Made by a program: the position numbers and the translations under genes
Shown: piece by piece, positions 31,940 through 39,937 of the stretch
Layout: each line of letters starts with the position of its first letter
How positions within the stretch are numbered: position 1 is the first letter of the stretch
Assembly (NCBI GenBank): GCA_030426245.1
Contig: JAUHYZ010000020.1
Span: 1-40,195 of the forward strand
Length of the DNA: 40,195 bases
Direction: 5' to 3'
DNA from: Alphaproteobacteria bacterium
GTDB taxonomy: Bacteria; Pseudomonadota; Alphaproteobacteria; Sphingomonadales; Sphingomonadaceae
The notes under the pieces: generated by a model
What the model was told of the DNA's origin: nothing
The model's database searches: none
What the model saw: the letters and a program-made list of their open reading frames with translations, nothing else

Positions 31940-34831
31940 TCAGTATTCGAAACGCACACCCATCCGGTACATCCGGCCAACCACGTCATAGAGGATCGGG
32001 TTGGTCACACCGTAGCTCGAAGGGAAGCGATTGGGCGGATCCTTGTCGAACAGGTTGTCTACACGGGCAAACAGCTCGAGTTCGGGCCGCTCCGTCAACG
32101 GGCGGAAGGCGAAGCGGGCATCGAAATACCAGTATTCGTCGATCGAGTTATCGCTGACGCTATTTGGCAGCGTCGGATCGTAACCCGCCTGATCCGGACC
32201 GATCTGCGTCGCATTATAGAGGCCGCTGGATATATACTCGGCCTCAAACCCGATATCCCACTTCTCGGTCTCGTATGACGCGAAGAAACGGCCGGTGAAA
32301 TCGGGCACACCCGATTCCTGCGAAACCGGAGACCCGTTCTGACCCGCGCGGTTGACTTCACCGGCTTGATCGACGGTGATGAGATCGAAGACATAAGTAC
32401 CGAGCGCGCGGAAGGACATATCTCCCGGTCCGACCGGCAACGAATAGCTTGCCTCGATATCGATACCCTTGGTCTTGAGCTGATTGAGGTTGAGCAGTGT
32501 GTTGTTGATCGAGACCAATGCTCCCGCATCGCTCCGGGTGATCAGTTCGCACAGCTCCGTGGCACCCGTTGCGCAGCGGTTGAGAATGGTCTGACCGCCC
32601 AAGGTCGAAATCACGTCATCCAGCTCGATGTCGTAATAGTCGACAGCCAGGTTGAGGCCGGGCAGCGGCGTCAGCACCACGCCCGCGGTAAGGGTATCGG
32701 CGCGTTCCGGCTCCAGGCCGGGATTACCGCTGAGCCTTACCGAAGTAAGCGAGCTTGCTCCGCTATCATCCTCCGGATCGACCAGGAACTGGAAGCTGGA
32801 TACGCTTGGGTTGTACAGCTCAAAGAAATTGGGCGCGCGAATGTCGCGCGACCTAGTGATGCGGAAACGAACACCTTGAACCGGTTCCCAGGTGGCGCCC
32901 AGCTTCCAGGTAAACTCGGTACCGCTGGTGGAATAATCGGTGATGCGGGCAGCACCGTTCAGCTCCAGCAATTCCGCCCCTGGCGTCGCCGACAGCAGAG
33001 GAGCGGCCACTTCGAAGAAGCCCTCCTTCACCTTGACCGCGGGGCCGGTGATACCGGAACCCGGGCTGGTGTAGAAATTGTTGGCGGCCGAATCCGGATC
33101 TGTCGTGCCCTCGGCATCCTCGACGCGGTATTCCGCGCCGACCGCGAAGCCCATCATACCGCCCGGCAGCTCGAACAGGTCGCCGCTGATGTTCGCCGCG
33201 AACACCTGCCGGCTGAGCTCCGTCTCCTGAGTGACGGTGCCGTAGGCGTAGTCCTTGGCGGCCGGATCGAAGTTGTTTTCGCCGAACAGATTCAGCGGCA
33301 AGCAGCCCGCCGCCGCGGGATTGTCCAGAGCGACCTCGCGGCATACGATGTTGCCGTTGGGCGTCCCGGTCAGGAATTCCCCTTCATCGACCGCATCCAC
33401 GGCCCAGAAGAATTCGCGGTTCTTCCGGGTGTTGTAGCCACGCTGCGAATAGTTGGTCTGACCGTACTGGTAATAGAAATCCCAAGTGAAGCCGTTACCG
33501 AACTCGCCCTCTGCACCCGCGGCAATGCGATAGACGTCGCGCTCCACAAAACCCTGAGAGTGGCCGAGATCGTTGCCGATCCTGCCGAAGCGAACCGAAG
33601 CAACGTCAGCATCGACCATCTGCTGACGCAGGTTGGCGGGAAGGAAGGCGTTGTCGGCGGCAATGCCGATATCGGTCGGGCTGAGGCCGAGGTTACGCGT
33701 TTGTGCACCCGTGGTCCGGCCTTCGATATGAGCGTAGCTGGCTTCCACGAAGGGTTCGAAAGATTGGCTCACATCATAACTGGCACGCGCCAGCACATTG
33801 TAACGCTCGACCGCAGAAACGAGTGGGAATTCGAGATAGAACGCGTGGTACGGGTCCATACTGCCACCGGACTGGAAAATCGGCGGCCCGTAATAGGTTC
33901 CGTAATCATGCGGAACGAGAGTCCCGTCCGGCATGATCTCGTTTCCGGCGAACGGCCCGGAATTGAACAACCCGTTGTTACTGGCGGTCGAAGGGCGGAC
34001 ATTGGGCAGGAAAATCTGGCGCGCGAGCCCGTTCACCTGCGGGATGGGATTGGCAACCGGGCCATATTCGACCGCACACCAATCGCGCTCGTAGCAATCG
34101 CCGACGCCATTGCTATCGGCATATTCGCCGCCGATGATGAAGTGACCGCGTCCTTCGCTGAACTCAGTACCATAGGCGCCCGAAACGAAGAACTGTTCGT
34201 TATCGCCTTGATCGCTAATGCCGTATTGGGCGGAGGCGCGCATGCCTACCAATTCGTTATCGAGAATGAGGTTTACGACGCCCGCGACTGCATCCGAACC
34301 ATAGGCGGCAGAGGCGCCGCCGGTAACGACTTCACTGCGCGCCACCAGTGCGGTGGGGATCGTGTTCAGATCGACTGTGAAGCCTGGCGCATTGCCCGAA
34401 CCGGCAACTGTGGCGGGCACGTATCGCCGGCCATTGACCAGCACCAGAGTGCGCTGAGCCCCAAGGCCGCGAAGGTCCGCCAGGTTCGCACCGGCATTGC
34501 CGATAAAGATCGCCGTGGTCGCCGGGGTTGCCTGAGGACGGAAGCTTGGCAGGTCGTTCAGCACATCGGCAACGTTGATTGCCGCCTGATCCTGGATCGA
34601 ATCGGCCGAAACCACCGTCACCGGCGTAGCCGTCTTGAAAGTGTCTCGCGCGATGCGAGAACCTGTCACGATGATCGGCTCTTCTGATGCTGCATCGCCC
34701 AAGGCAGTTTCGGCTGGCTCTTCCAACTCTTCCTGCGCCAAAGCGGGTGTTGCCCAGGTGGCACTCGCGATCGCCAGATAGCTGGCTATCCCCAGCACAT
34801 TACGCTGGCGATTGGAAACATGTCTTTTCAT
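31940..34831 (-). CDS. TonB-dependent receptor, probable aromatic-dimer uptake
   Basis: A 963-residue receptor of the long sphingomonad type. The start at 34831 has GGGAGGA upstream and directly begins a signal peptide (cleavage near ATPALAQ, about 27-33). The TonB box is EPIIVTGSR, the plug contains VNVADVLNDLP-like wording, LRGLGAQRTLVLVNGRR and GGASAAYGSDAVAGVVN, and the barrel has two Cys pairs and ends VRFEY. Next to it, upstream on the same strand, is a collapsed AAHS-type transporter, and LysR, MarR and LigW-type genes follow. In SYK-6 a TBDR (DdvT) and an AAHS-like MFS porter (DdvK) import the biphenyl dehydrodivanillate, so an aromatic-dimer cargo is plausible. No Fur box was seen. 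Confidence 0.9.
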   Translation of the reverse strand: MKRHVSNRQRNVLGIASYLAIASATWATPALAQEELEEPAETALGDAASEEPIIVTGSRIARDTFKTATPVTVVSADSIQDQAAINVADVLNDLPSFRPQATPATTAIFIGNAGANLADLRGLGAQRTLVLVNGRRYVPATVAGSGNAPGFTVDLNTIPTALVARSEVVTGGASAAYGSDAVAGVVNLILDNELVGMRASAQYGISDQGDNEQFFVSGAYGTEFSEGRGHFIIGGEYADSNGVGDCYERDWCAVEYGPVANPIPQVNGLARQIFLPNVRPSTASNNGLFNSGPFAGNEIMPDGTLVPHDYGTYYGPPIFQSGGSMDPYHAFYLEFPLVSAVERYNVLARASYDVSQSFEPFVEASYAHIEGRTTGAQTRNLGLSPTDIGIAADNAFLPANLRQQMVDADVASVRFGRIGNDLGHSQGFVERDVYRIAAGAEGEFGNGFTWDFYYQYGQTNYSQRGYNTRKNREFFWAVDAVDEGEFLTGTPNGNIVCREVALDNPAAAGCLPLNLFGENNFDPAAKDYAYGTVTQETELSRQVFAANISGDLFELPGGMMGFAVGAEYRVEDAEGTTDPDSAANNFYTSPGSGITGPAVKVKEGFFEVAAPLLSATPGAELLELNGAARITDYSTSGTEFTWKLGATWEPVQGVRFRITRSRDIRAPNFFELYNPSVSSFQFLVDPEDDSGASSLTSVRLSGNPGLEPERADTLTAGVVLTPLPGLNLAVDYYDIELDDVISTLGGQTILNRCATGATELCELITRSDAGALVSINNTLLNLNQLKTKGIDIEASYSLPVGPGDMSFRALGTYVFDLITVDQAGEVNRAGQNGSPVSQESGVPDFTGRFFASYETEKWDIGFEAEYISSGLYNATQIGPDQAGYDPTLPNSVSDNSIDEYWYFDARFAFRPLTERPELELFARVDNLFDKDPPNRFPSSYGVTNPILYDVVGRMYRMGVRFEY

Positions 34832-34954
34832 TGATTCCTCCCATTTTGATTTATCGATAGGCTCATGCCCAGGGGCAGCGAGGCACAAACAATTTTGGTA
34901 TCGGTCCGGCGTTCCAAGCCTCGGTTCGCCCAGGCGCCCAATCTTTGGGCATTC

Positions 34955-35317
34955 TCACGCATGGCTTGGCATCTCCCTGGCGGCCTCGGCCCCAGCGGAA
35001 ATCCGCAGCAGCAAGACAATTACGGCAACGCCCAGCGGAACGATGGCAAAGGCGCCAATCGCGCGCCCAACCTGCTGGAAGACGAAGATGGTCGTCATAT
35101 CTTCCACCGGATGGCCGAATTCGGCAGCGACAGCCGGTGCAACCTTGCCGAGCAAGGAGAAATCGAAAGCGTCCAGGAACAGCACGAAGGAGCAAAGGAA
35201 CAGCACTGCAATGTGCAGAGGCCGGACCGGTTGCCGATCAATGAAATCCTGAATGTGGAAATCTAGGCGAGCCACGCAGCCTCCTGCGAAGTCGGTTGAC
35301 TTTGCGCATCTCGGCAA
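34955..35317 (-). pseudogene. Aromatic acid:H+ symporter (MFS) with internal deletion
   Basis: The 120-codon frame opens like an AAHS-family MFS porter: cytoplasmic tail, then RPLHIAVLFLCSFVLFLDAF with the D-A-F-D-F signature in the first helix, and F-Q-Q-V-G-R-A-I-G-A-F-A at the start of the second helix. It then jumps to what looks like the last helix of such a porter (VPLGVAVIVLLLRIS) and a basic tail. A normal AAHS protein has about 430-450 residues and 12 helices; here some 330 residues are missing, with the frame kept. It cannot be a transporter. A GTG at 35275 is an alternative start. The remnant precedes the receptor gene on the same strand, as an intact porter would in a dimer-uptake operon. 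Confidence 0.72.
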
Positions 35318-35356
35318 TGGTCGCGGTCAGCACACGCAATTGCATTGCGGCTTAAC

Positions 35357-35383
35357 CACATTCGCCCACACACACTGAATGTG
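35357..35383. promoter_or_regulatory. CACATTC-N13-GAATGTG inverted repeat
   Basis: Perfect 7-bp arms separated by 13 bases, in the 215-base gap between the LysR stop and the collapsed porter/receptor unit. The T-N11-A content and position suit a LysR-type activator site for the receptor promoter. A second small repeat GCATT-ACG-AATGC lies at 35500-35512. The LysR protein encoded next door is the natural candidate, without direct proof. Confidence 0.45.
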
Positions 35384-35532
35384 CAAAAGCATTGTCTCCC
35401 GAATGAGCCGCTTTGCCGAACCTTCGTCGATGCGGTTTTATACAAGGAGCGGAATAGTTGGACGGGCCGCCGCATGCTAACCAATTCCCCTCATAAAGTG
35501 CATTACGAATGCTAATATTGCGGCGGGAAGGT

Positions 35533-36459
35533 TCATGTGTCGTACTCGACATGATGCATGAAACCGCCGCGAACGACTTCCCGCAGCCAGCGATTGAACC
35601 GATTGTGATGAAATCGTTCGGGCCAATACTGGAACACATCGATGCTCGGGAACTCGCCGGAGATATCGATCCTGCGGAATGCGCCCTTTTCAGCCAAACT
35701 ATCGACAAGGAAGTTGGGCACTGTTGCGATGTAACTGGGATTGCGTTCCAGCAAATATGGCAAGACGAGGACGTGCGGGGTGGTCAGCACGACCCTGCGG
35801 CTGCGCCCTTTTTCCTTCAGCCATTGGTCTATGACGGTATTTGCAGTGCTGGTGATCGAAGCCGACAGGTGGGTCTGCGAACAATAACAATCCAGGTCGA
35901 TCGTATCGGGAAGTTCGCTTTTCGCACTCGCCAGCACCGCATAACCGTGACGGTACAATTTCTGCTGCTTCAGCCCGGCCATGCGCGGCCGCACGCTGGT
36001 TATCAGCAAGTCGATCTGGGCTGTGTCGACCAGTTCAGGCAACCGTTGCTGACCAAGTTTCACCACGTTTACTCGGCAATTCGGGGCCTCCCGTGCCACG
36101 CGCTCCAGAAGCCTGGGTAGAATGGCCACCTCTCCGACATCGCTTGCGCAGATATTGATCAGCCGCTCAGCCGACGGCGGATCAAATCCGCCGTGGTGGC
36201 CCAGGAGGTTTTGCCCAAGATCCACGATCTCTTCGACGATCGCGCCGATATCTTCGGCCTTTTGCGTGCGCACCAGGCCTGATTGCGTTCTTACAAAGAG
36301 TGGATCGTCAAATAATGTGCGCAGCTTGCGCAGCGAATGGCTGATAGCGCCCTGCGAAAGGCGCATGTTTTCCGCCGTCTTGGTCACGCTCCGCGTGTCG
36401 CTGATACTTCGGAATACCAGCAAGAGGTGCATATCCAGATTACGGATCTGACCAATCAT
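35533..36459 (-). CDS. LysR family transcriptional regulator
   Basis: A 308-residue LysR protein. The ATG at 36459 (MIGQIRNLDMHLLLVF) is the family-type start, with TAGGAAC just before it; the frame also allows an ATG 7 codons upstream. The winged helix-turn-helix is at about 14-58 (SVTKTAENMRLSQGAISHSLRKLR, DDPLFVRT), followed by a periplasmic-binding-like effector domain. It lies between the MarR gene and the receptor unit, all on the minus strand. LysR proteins usually activate neighbouring genes with an aromatic effector; the inverted repeat at 35357 is a possible target. It may also act on the LigW-type unit across the MarR gene. Confidence 0.9.
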   Translation of the reverse strand: MIGQIRNLDMHLLLVFRSISDTRSVTKTAENMRLSQGAISHSLRKLRTLFDDPLFVRTQSGLVRTQKAEDIGAIVEEIVDLGQNLLGHHGGFDPPSAERLINICASDVGEVAILPRLLERVAREAPNCRVNVVKLGQQRLPELVDTAQIDLLITSVRPRMAGLKQQKLYRHGYAVLASAKSELPDTIDLDCYCSQTHLSASITSTANTVIDQWLKEKGRSRRVVLTTPHVLVLPYLLERNPSYIATVPNFLVDSLAEKGAFRRIDISGEFPSIDVFQYWPERFHHNRFNRWLREVVRGGFMHHVEYDT

Positions 36460-36536
36460 GTTCCTAACACACTCCGCCACTGCATACCGCTAACGCCCTG
36501 CTCTTCACTGTTGCGGCAGTATCTGCATTCAAGGCC

Positions 36537-37073
36537 TCATTCGCTGCCGACACGGCGCCGGCGGGATTCGCCCTCCATCATTGCGGGCAAGTTCAAGGCC
36601 ATCTTCTCCAGCATCGCATCGAGTGTTTGCCTCTCTTCTGGAGTAAAGCCGCGCATCACCCGCGCGTGAAATTCGGTCCGCATCTTCATTATCGGCCTGA
36701 AGAATTCGATGCCCTTCTCGGTCACCGAAAGAATGGGGGCACGGCCATCCAGGGGATTATTCCGGCGGGCGACCAGCCCTTTCGCTTCGAGAGCCCGCGC
36801 GGCGCGACTTACTTCAGCCCGATCGACCCACGCCTTTTCCGCAATCTGCCGCACCGTTAGCCCCTCACCCTCACACAGCAGGGCGAGCCGGCTCAGTACG
36901 CGCCATTCGGCCACCGGCATCTGGGAGGCTGCAGACAGTTGGCGAATGGTCAGACGGTCCATGGCCTTGGCGAGCAACATTATTCGAAACGAGGGGAAAT
37001 CCAGCCCCTCGACTTTCCAAGCATCGAATTGTTCTTCTTCTGCAAGAACCGCCTTGCCAGTCGCTGCCGACAT
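36537..37073 (-). CDS. MarR family transcriptional regulator
   Basis: A 178-residue MarR protein. The ATG at 37073 has GGGAG at a 5-base distance and is preferred over ATG 37085. The winged helix-turn-helix reads L-T-V-R-Q-I-A-E-K-A-W-V-D-R-A-E-V-S-R and the wing has the D-G-R-A-P family variant of D-x-R (about residues 70-115). MarR proteins of lignin-degrading sphingomonads (for example FerC, DesR) repress aromatic catabolic genes and respond to a CoA ester or a free aromatic acid. It is divergent from the aldehyde dehydrogenase-LigW unit, and the tandem operator-like repeat at 37172-37215 lies between them. It is therefore the likely repressor of that unit and of itself. Confidence 0.88.
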   Translation of the reverse strand: MSAATGKAVLAEEEQFDAWKVEGLDFPSFRIMLLAKAMDRLTIRQLSAASQMPVAEWRVLSRLALLCEGEGLTVRQIAEKAWVDRAEVSRAARALEAKGLVARRNNPLDGRAPILSVTEKGIEFFRPIMKMRTEFHARVMRGFTPEERQTLDAMLEKMALNLPAMMEGESRRRRVGSE

Positions 37074-37171
37074 TACCGCTCCCATTGGCGCTTCAACAAT
37101 GAGCACAACCCGCAAATCGATTGCATATCCGACGCGAGTGGCCCGCTCCAGATGGGTTGCTATCAAATCTT

Positions 37172-37215
37172 CGTTGATCTATCAATGATAAACGTTGATC
37201 TATCAATGATAGATC
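37172..37215. promoter_or_regulatory. Tandem 19-bp repeat, likely MarR operator
   Basis: The 19-base unit CGTTGATCTATCAATGATA occurs at 37172-37190 and again at 37193-37211, a period of 21 bases (two helical turns). Each unit contains the palindrome TTGATCTATCAA, and the second extends into GATCTATC-AAT-GATAGATC. The repeat is in the 226-base divergent region between the MarR gene (start 37073) and the aldehyde dehydrogenase gene (start 37300). It is the obvious binding site for MarR. Confidence 0.8.
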
Positions 37216-37299
37216 CCGTCATCTATTTGCATCTGCAGCGATGCCCGGTCGTGGCGCCATCATTGCGCCGGCACAGGTGACACAGGCAAAGGAAGCAAC

Positions 37300-38730
37300 G
37301 TGACCGATTACCCCTCTCTCCACATGACAATAGACGGCCAGAAAGTGTCCGGCGGCGGCCGGCGCACCTTTGAGGTCGTCAATCCTGCGACCGGCGAGAC
37401 GCTGGCCGAGCTGCCTCTGGCTGAGGCCGCCGATCTCGACCGCGCGCTGGAAGTGGCGGAAAAGGGCTTTCAAATCTGGCGCAAGTCGACCGCGCAGGAA
37501 AGAGCCGCGGTGCTGCAGGGCGCTGCACGGCTGATGGTCGAGCGGCAGGAGGAACTCGCCTGTATCGCCACCTTGGAACAGGGCAAGCCGCTGGCTGAAA
37601 GCCGCATCGAAGTGATGATGAATGTCGGCCTGTTCAATTTCTACGCCGGTGAATGCTTCCGCAATTACGGAAGGGAACTGGTCCGGCCGGAAGAATCGCG
37701 CTCGACGGTCAGGTGGGAGCCGGTCGGTCCCGTCGCCGCGTTCGCCCCGTGGAACTTTCCGCTGGGCAATCCCGGCCGCAAGTTGGGAGCACCGATTGCC
37801 GCGGGCTGCTCCGTTATCCTGAAATCGGCTGAGGAAACGCCCGCCAGTGCGCTCGGCGTGCTGCAGGCGCTGCTGGATGCCGGGTTGCCCAAGGAAGTGG
37901 CACAGGCCGTATTCGGCGTGCCCGACGAAGTCAGCCGGCATCTGCTCGGCAGTCCGATCATCCGCAAGCTTTCCTTCACCGGCTCCACAGTGGTCGGCAA
38001 GCATTTAGCGCGTCTGGCAACGGAGAACATGCAACGCACCACGATGGAACTGGGCGGCCACGGACCGGTACTGGTGTTTGACGATGCCGATGTCGAAAAG
38101 GCACTCGCGACGAGTGTACCGGGTAAATATCGAAATTGTGGCCAGGTCTGCGTCTCTCCCACCCGCTTCATCGTGCAGGAAGACGTTTTCGAAAAATTCC
38201 GCGACGGTTTTATCGAGGGCGCGAGAAATCAGCAGGTCGGCGATGGCCTGGCGGATGGCACCTCGATGGGCCCGATGGCCAATCCACGCCGCCCAGAGGC
38301 GATCGACCGCTTCATTGCCGACGCTGTCGACAAGGGCGCGAAGCTGGGCGCCGGCGGCAAGAGAATTGGCAACCAGGGCTATTTCTACGAGCCGAGTGTA
38401 CTTTTCGACGTACCGCTCGATGCCGAGATCATGAACGAGGAGCCGTTCGGCCCAGTTGCTATCGTCAACCCGTTCCGCAGCGAGGAAGAGATGATCGCCG
38501 AGGCCAATCGGCTGCCCTACGGCCTTGCCGCTTATGCCTGGACTTCCGACGTCCAGCGCCAGCGGCGGCTCGCATCGCAATTGGAAGCAGGCATGGTCGG
38601 CATCAATAGCCACATGATTGGCGGTGCCGACAGTCCCTTCGGCGGCGTCAAATGGTCGGGCCACGGCAGCGAAGACGGGATCGAGGGTGTCAAGGCCTGC
38701 ATGGTAACAAAAGCAGTGCACGAAGGGTGA
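37300..38730 (+). CDS. Aldehyde dehydrogenase (succinate-semialdehyde dehydrogenase-like)
   Basis: A 476-residue aldehyde dehydrogenase starting with GTG at 37300 (AAAGGAAG upstream). Catalytic residues are Asn152 (A-P-W-N-F-P), Glu250 (M-E-L-G-G) and Cys284 (G-Q-V-C-V-S-P-T). The whole layout resembles the succinate-semialdehyde/aryl-aldehyde dehydrogenase group. The decarboxylase gene starts 4 bases after its stop, so they are one unit. If the next gene is LigW, a natural substrate would be a 5-formyl or 5-carboxy-benzaldehyde, such as 5-carboxyvanillin, oxidised to 5-carboxyvanillate. This substrate is inferred from the pairing; the general family is certain. Confidence 0.88.
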   Translation: MTDYPSLHMTIDGQKVSGGGRRTFEVVNPATGETLAELPLAEAADLDRALEVAEKGFQIWRKSTAQERAAVLQGAARLMVERQEELACIATLEQGKPLAESRIEVMMNVGLFNFYAGECFRNYGRELVRPEESRSTVRWEPVGPVAAFAPWNFPLGNPGRKLGAPIAAGCSVILKSAEETPASALGVLQALLDAGLPKEVAQAVFGVPDEVSRHLLGSPIIRKLSFTGSTVVGKHLARLATENMQRTTMELGGHGPVLVFDDADVEKALATSVPGKYRNCGQVCVSPTRFIVQEDVFEKFRDGFIEGARNQQVGDGLADGTSMGPMANPRRPEAIDRFIADAVDKGAKLGAGGKRIGNQGYFYEPSVLFDVPLDAEIMNEEPFGPVAIVNPFRSEEEMIAEANRLPYGLAAYAWTSDVQRQRRLASQLEAGMVGINSHMIGGADSPFGGVKWSGHGSEDGIEGVKACMVTKAVHEG

Positions 38731-38734
38731 TTCA

Positions 38735-39790
38735 ATGACCGAAGAACTGAAAACCGGCGGGCAGAAGGGCTATCTGCGCATCGCCACAGAGGAAGCGTTC
38801 GCCACGCAGGAGCAGCTCGATGCAATCCTGCGGCTGGTGAAGGAAGGCCGTGCCGACAAGGGCACCGTTTCACTGTGGGGCTTCTACGGCACCAGCCCAT
38901 CGGAGCGAACGACTTATATCCGCGAGCGGCTGCTCGACCTCGGCCCGCTGCGCATAGAGGCAATGGATGCGGCTGGGATCGACAAGGCAGTCCTCGCCTT
39001 GACCAGCCCCGGCGTGCAGTCGCTGCATGATATCGAGGAAGCTAAGGGCATCGCCAGCCGGGCGAACGACCACCTGGCTGCAGCCTGCGAGAAACATCCC
39101 GACCGCTTTTTCGGCATGACCGCAATCTGTCCGCAGGATCCCGAATGGTCGGTCACGGAGCTGAAGCGCGGCAAGGAAGAACTCGGCTTTCATGGCGTGC
39201 AGGTGAACTCTCACACGCACGGCCACTATCTCGATGAAGAGCGATTCGACCCGATTTTGCGCGCCTGCGCCGAAATGGATATTCCACTTTACATCCATCC
39301 TCAGGGCCCACCCGATCCGATGATTGGCGGCATGGTCGAAGCCGGCCTGGAAGGTGCGATTTTCGGCTTCGCAGTAGAGACGAGCTATCACGCGCTGCGA
39401 CTGCTGACGACAGGCGTGTTTGACCGCTATCCGTCGTTGCAGCTGGCGCTCGGCCATGGCTGCGAAGGCCTGCCCTTCTGGATCGACCGCTTCGACTACA
39501 TGTTCAATGCCGGTGTCCGCTCCAAGCGCTATCCTCGCCTCAAGCCGCTCGAGCATGGCCTGCACCACTATTTGCGCAACAATGTCTGGGCCACCAATAG
39601 CGGCTTACCCAGCCCTGCATCCATCAAACTGCTGATAGACGTGATGGGCGAAGACAGAGTAATGCATGCGATGGACTATCCCTATCAATACGTGCCCGAC
39701 GAAGTCCGGCTTCTCGATGCGATGGATTTGCCCGCGGAAGTGATGAAGAAGTTCTATCAGAGCAATGCGGAACGCTTGTTCAAGCTCTGA
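38735..39790 (+). CDS. ligW: 5-carboxyvanillate decarboxylase (LigW-type)
   Basis: A 351-residue amidohydrolase-superfamily decarboxylase. It matches what I recall of the SYK-6 LigW sequence over the full length: LRIATEEAFATQ at 14-25, with E19 as the metal ligand that replaces the usual H-x-H, K-G-x-V-S-L-W-G-F-Y, L-A-L-T-S-P-G-V-Q, L-Y-I-H-P (His ligand) and A-M-D-Y-P-Y-Q-Y-V (Asp ligand) near 313. LigW removes the 5-carboxyl of 5-carboxyvanillate without oxidation to give vanillate, using Mn(II), in the dehydrodivanillate pathway. It forms a unit with the upstream aldehyde dehydrogenase under a MarR-type regulator. Gamma-resorcylate decarboxylase is a relative and the main alternative. Confidence 0.87.
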   Translation: MTEELKTGGQKGYLRIATEEAFATQEQLDAILRLVKEGRADKGTVSLWGFYGTSPSERTTYIRERLLDLGPLRIEAMDAAGIDKAVLALTSPGVQSLHDIEEAKGIASRANDHLAAACEKHPDRFFGMTAICPQDPEWSVTELKRGKEELGFHGVQVNSHTHGHYLDEERFDPILRACAEMDIPLYIHPQGPPDPMIGGMVEAGLEGAIFGFAVETSYHALRLLTTGVFDRYPSLQLALGHGCEGLPFWIDRFDYMFNAGVRSKRYPRLKPLEHGLHHYLRNNVWATNSGLPSPASIKLLIDVMGEDRVMHAMDYPYQYVPDEVRLLDAMDLPAEVMKKFYQSNAERLFKL

Positions 39791-39873
39791 AATCCCCTTC
39801 CACACACAGCAAAGAAGATCGCCAGATATGCGCAGACGGCTCAGGCACATGCTCACAGCTTGATCGAGGCTTC

Positions 39874-39907
39874 GGCCGCGAGCGATTGTTAGTGCAAGCT
39901 CGCGGTC
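39874..39907. terminator. Hairpin between convergent ligW and carotenoid oxygenase genes
   Basis: An 8-bp perfect stem (CCGCGAGC / GCTCGCGG), extendable to 10 bp with one G-T pair, with a 14-base loop, and CGCTTTT downstream on the plus strand. It lies between the ligW-type stop (39790) and the stop of the next minus-strand gene (39938). Probable terminator, possibly for both directions; the long loop makes it weaker than the one at 31881. Confidence 0.55.
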
Positions 39908-39937
39908 CGCTTTTCAGCCGCAAGCAATCCCGCCCGA

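Noticed and set aside
32366..34687. A 773-codon plus-strand open frame opposite the third receptor
   Set aside because: Length alone is impressive, but the minus strand encodes a complete receptor with signal peptide and a perfect terminator; the plus frame has no start context or motifs.
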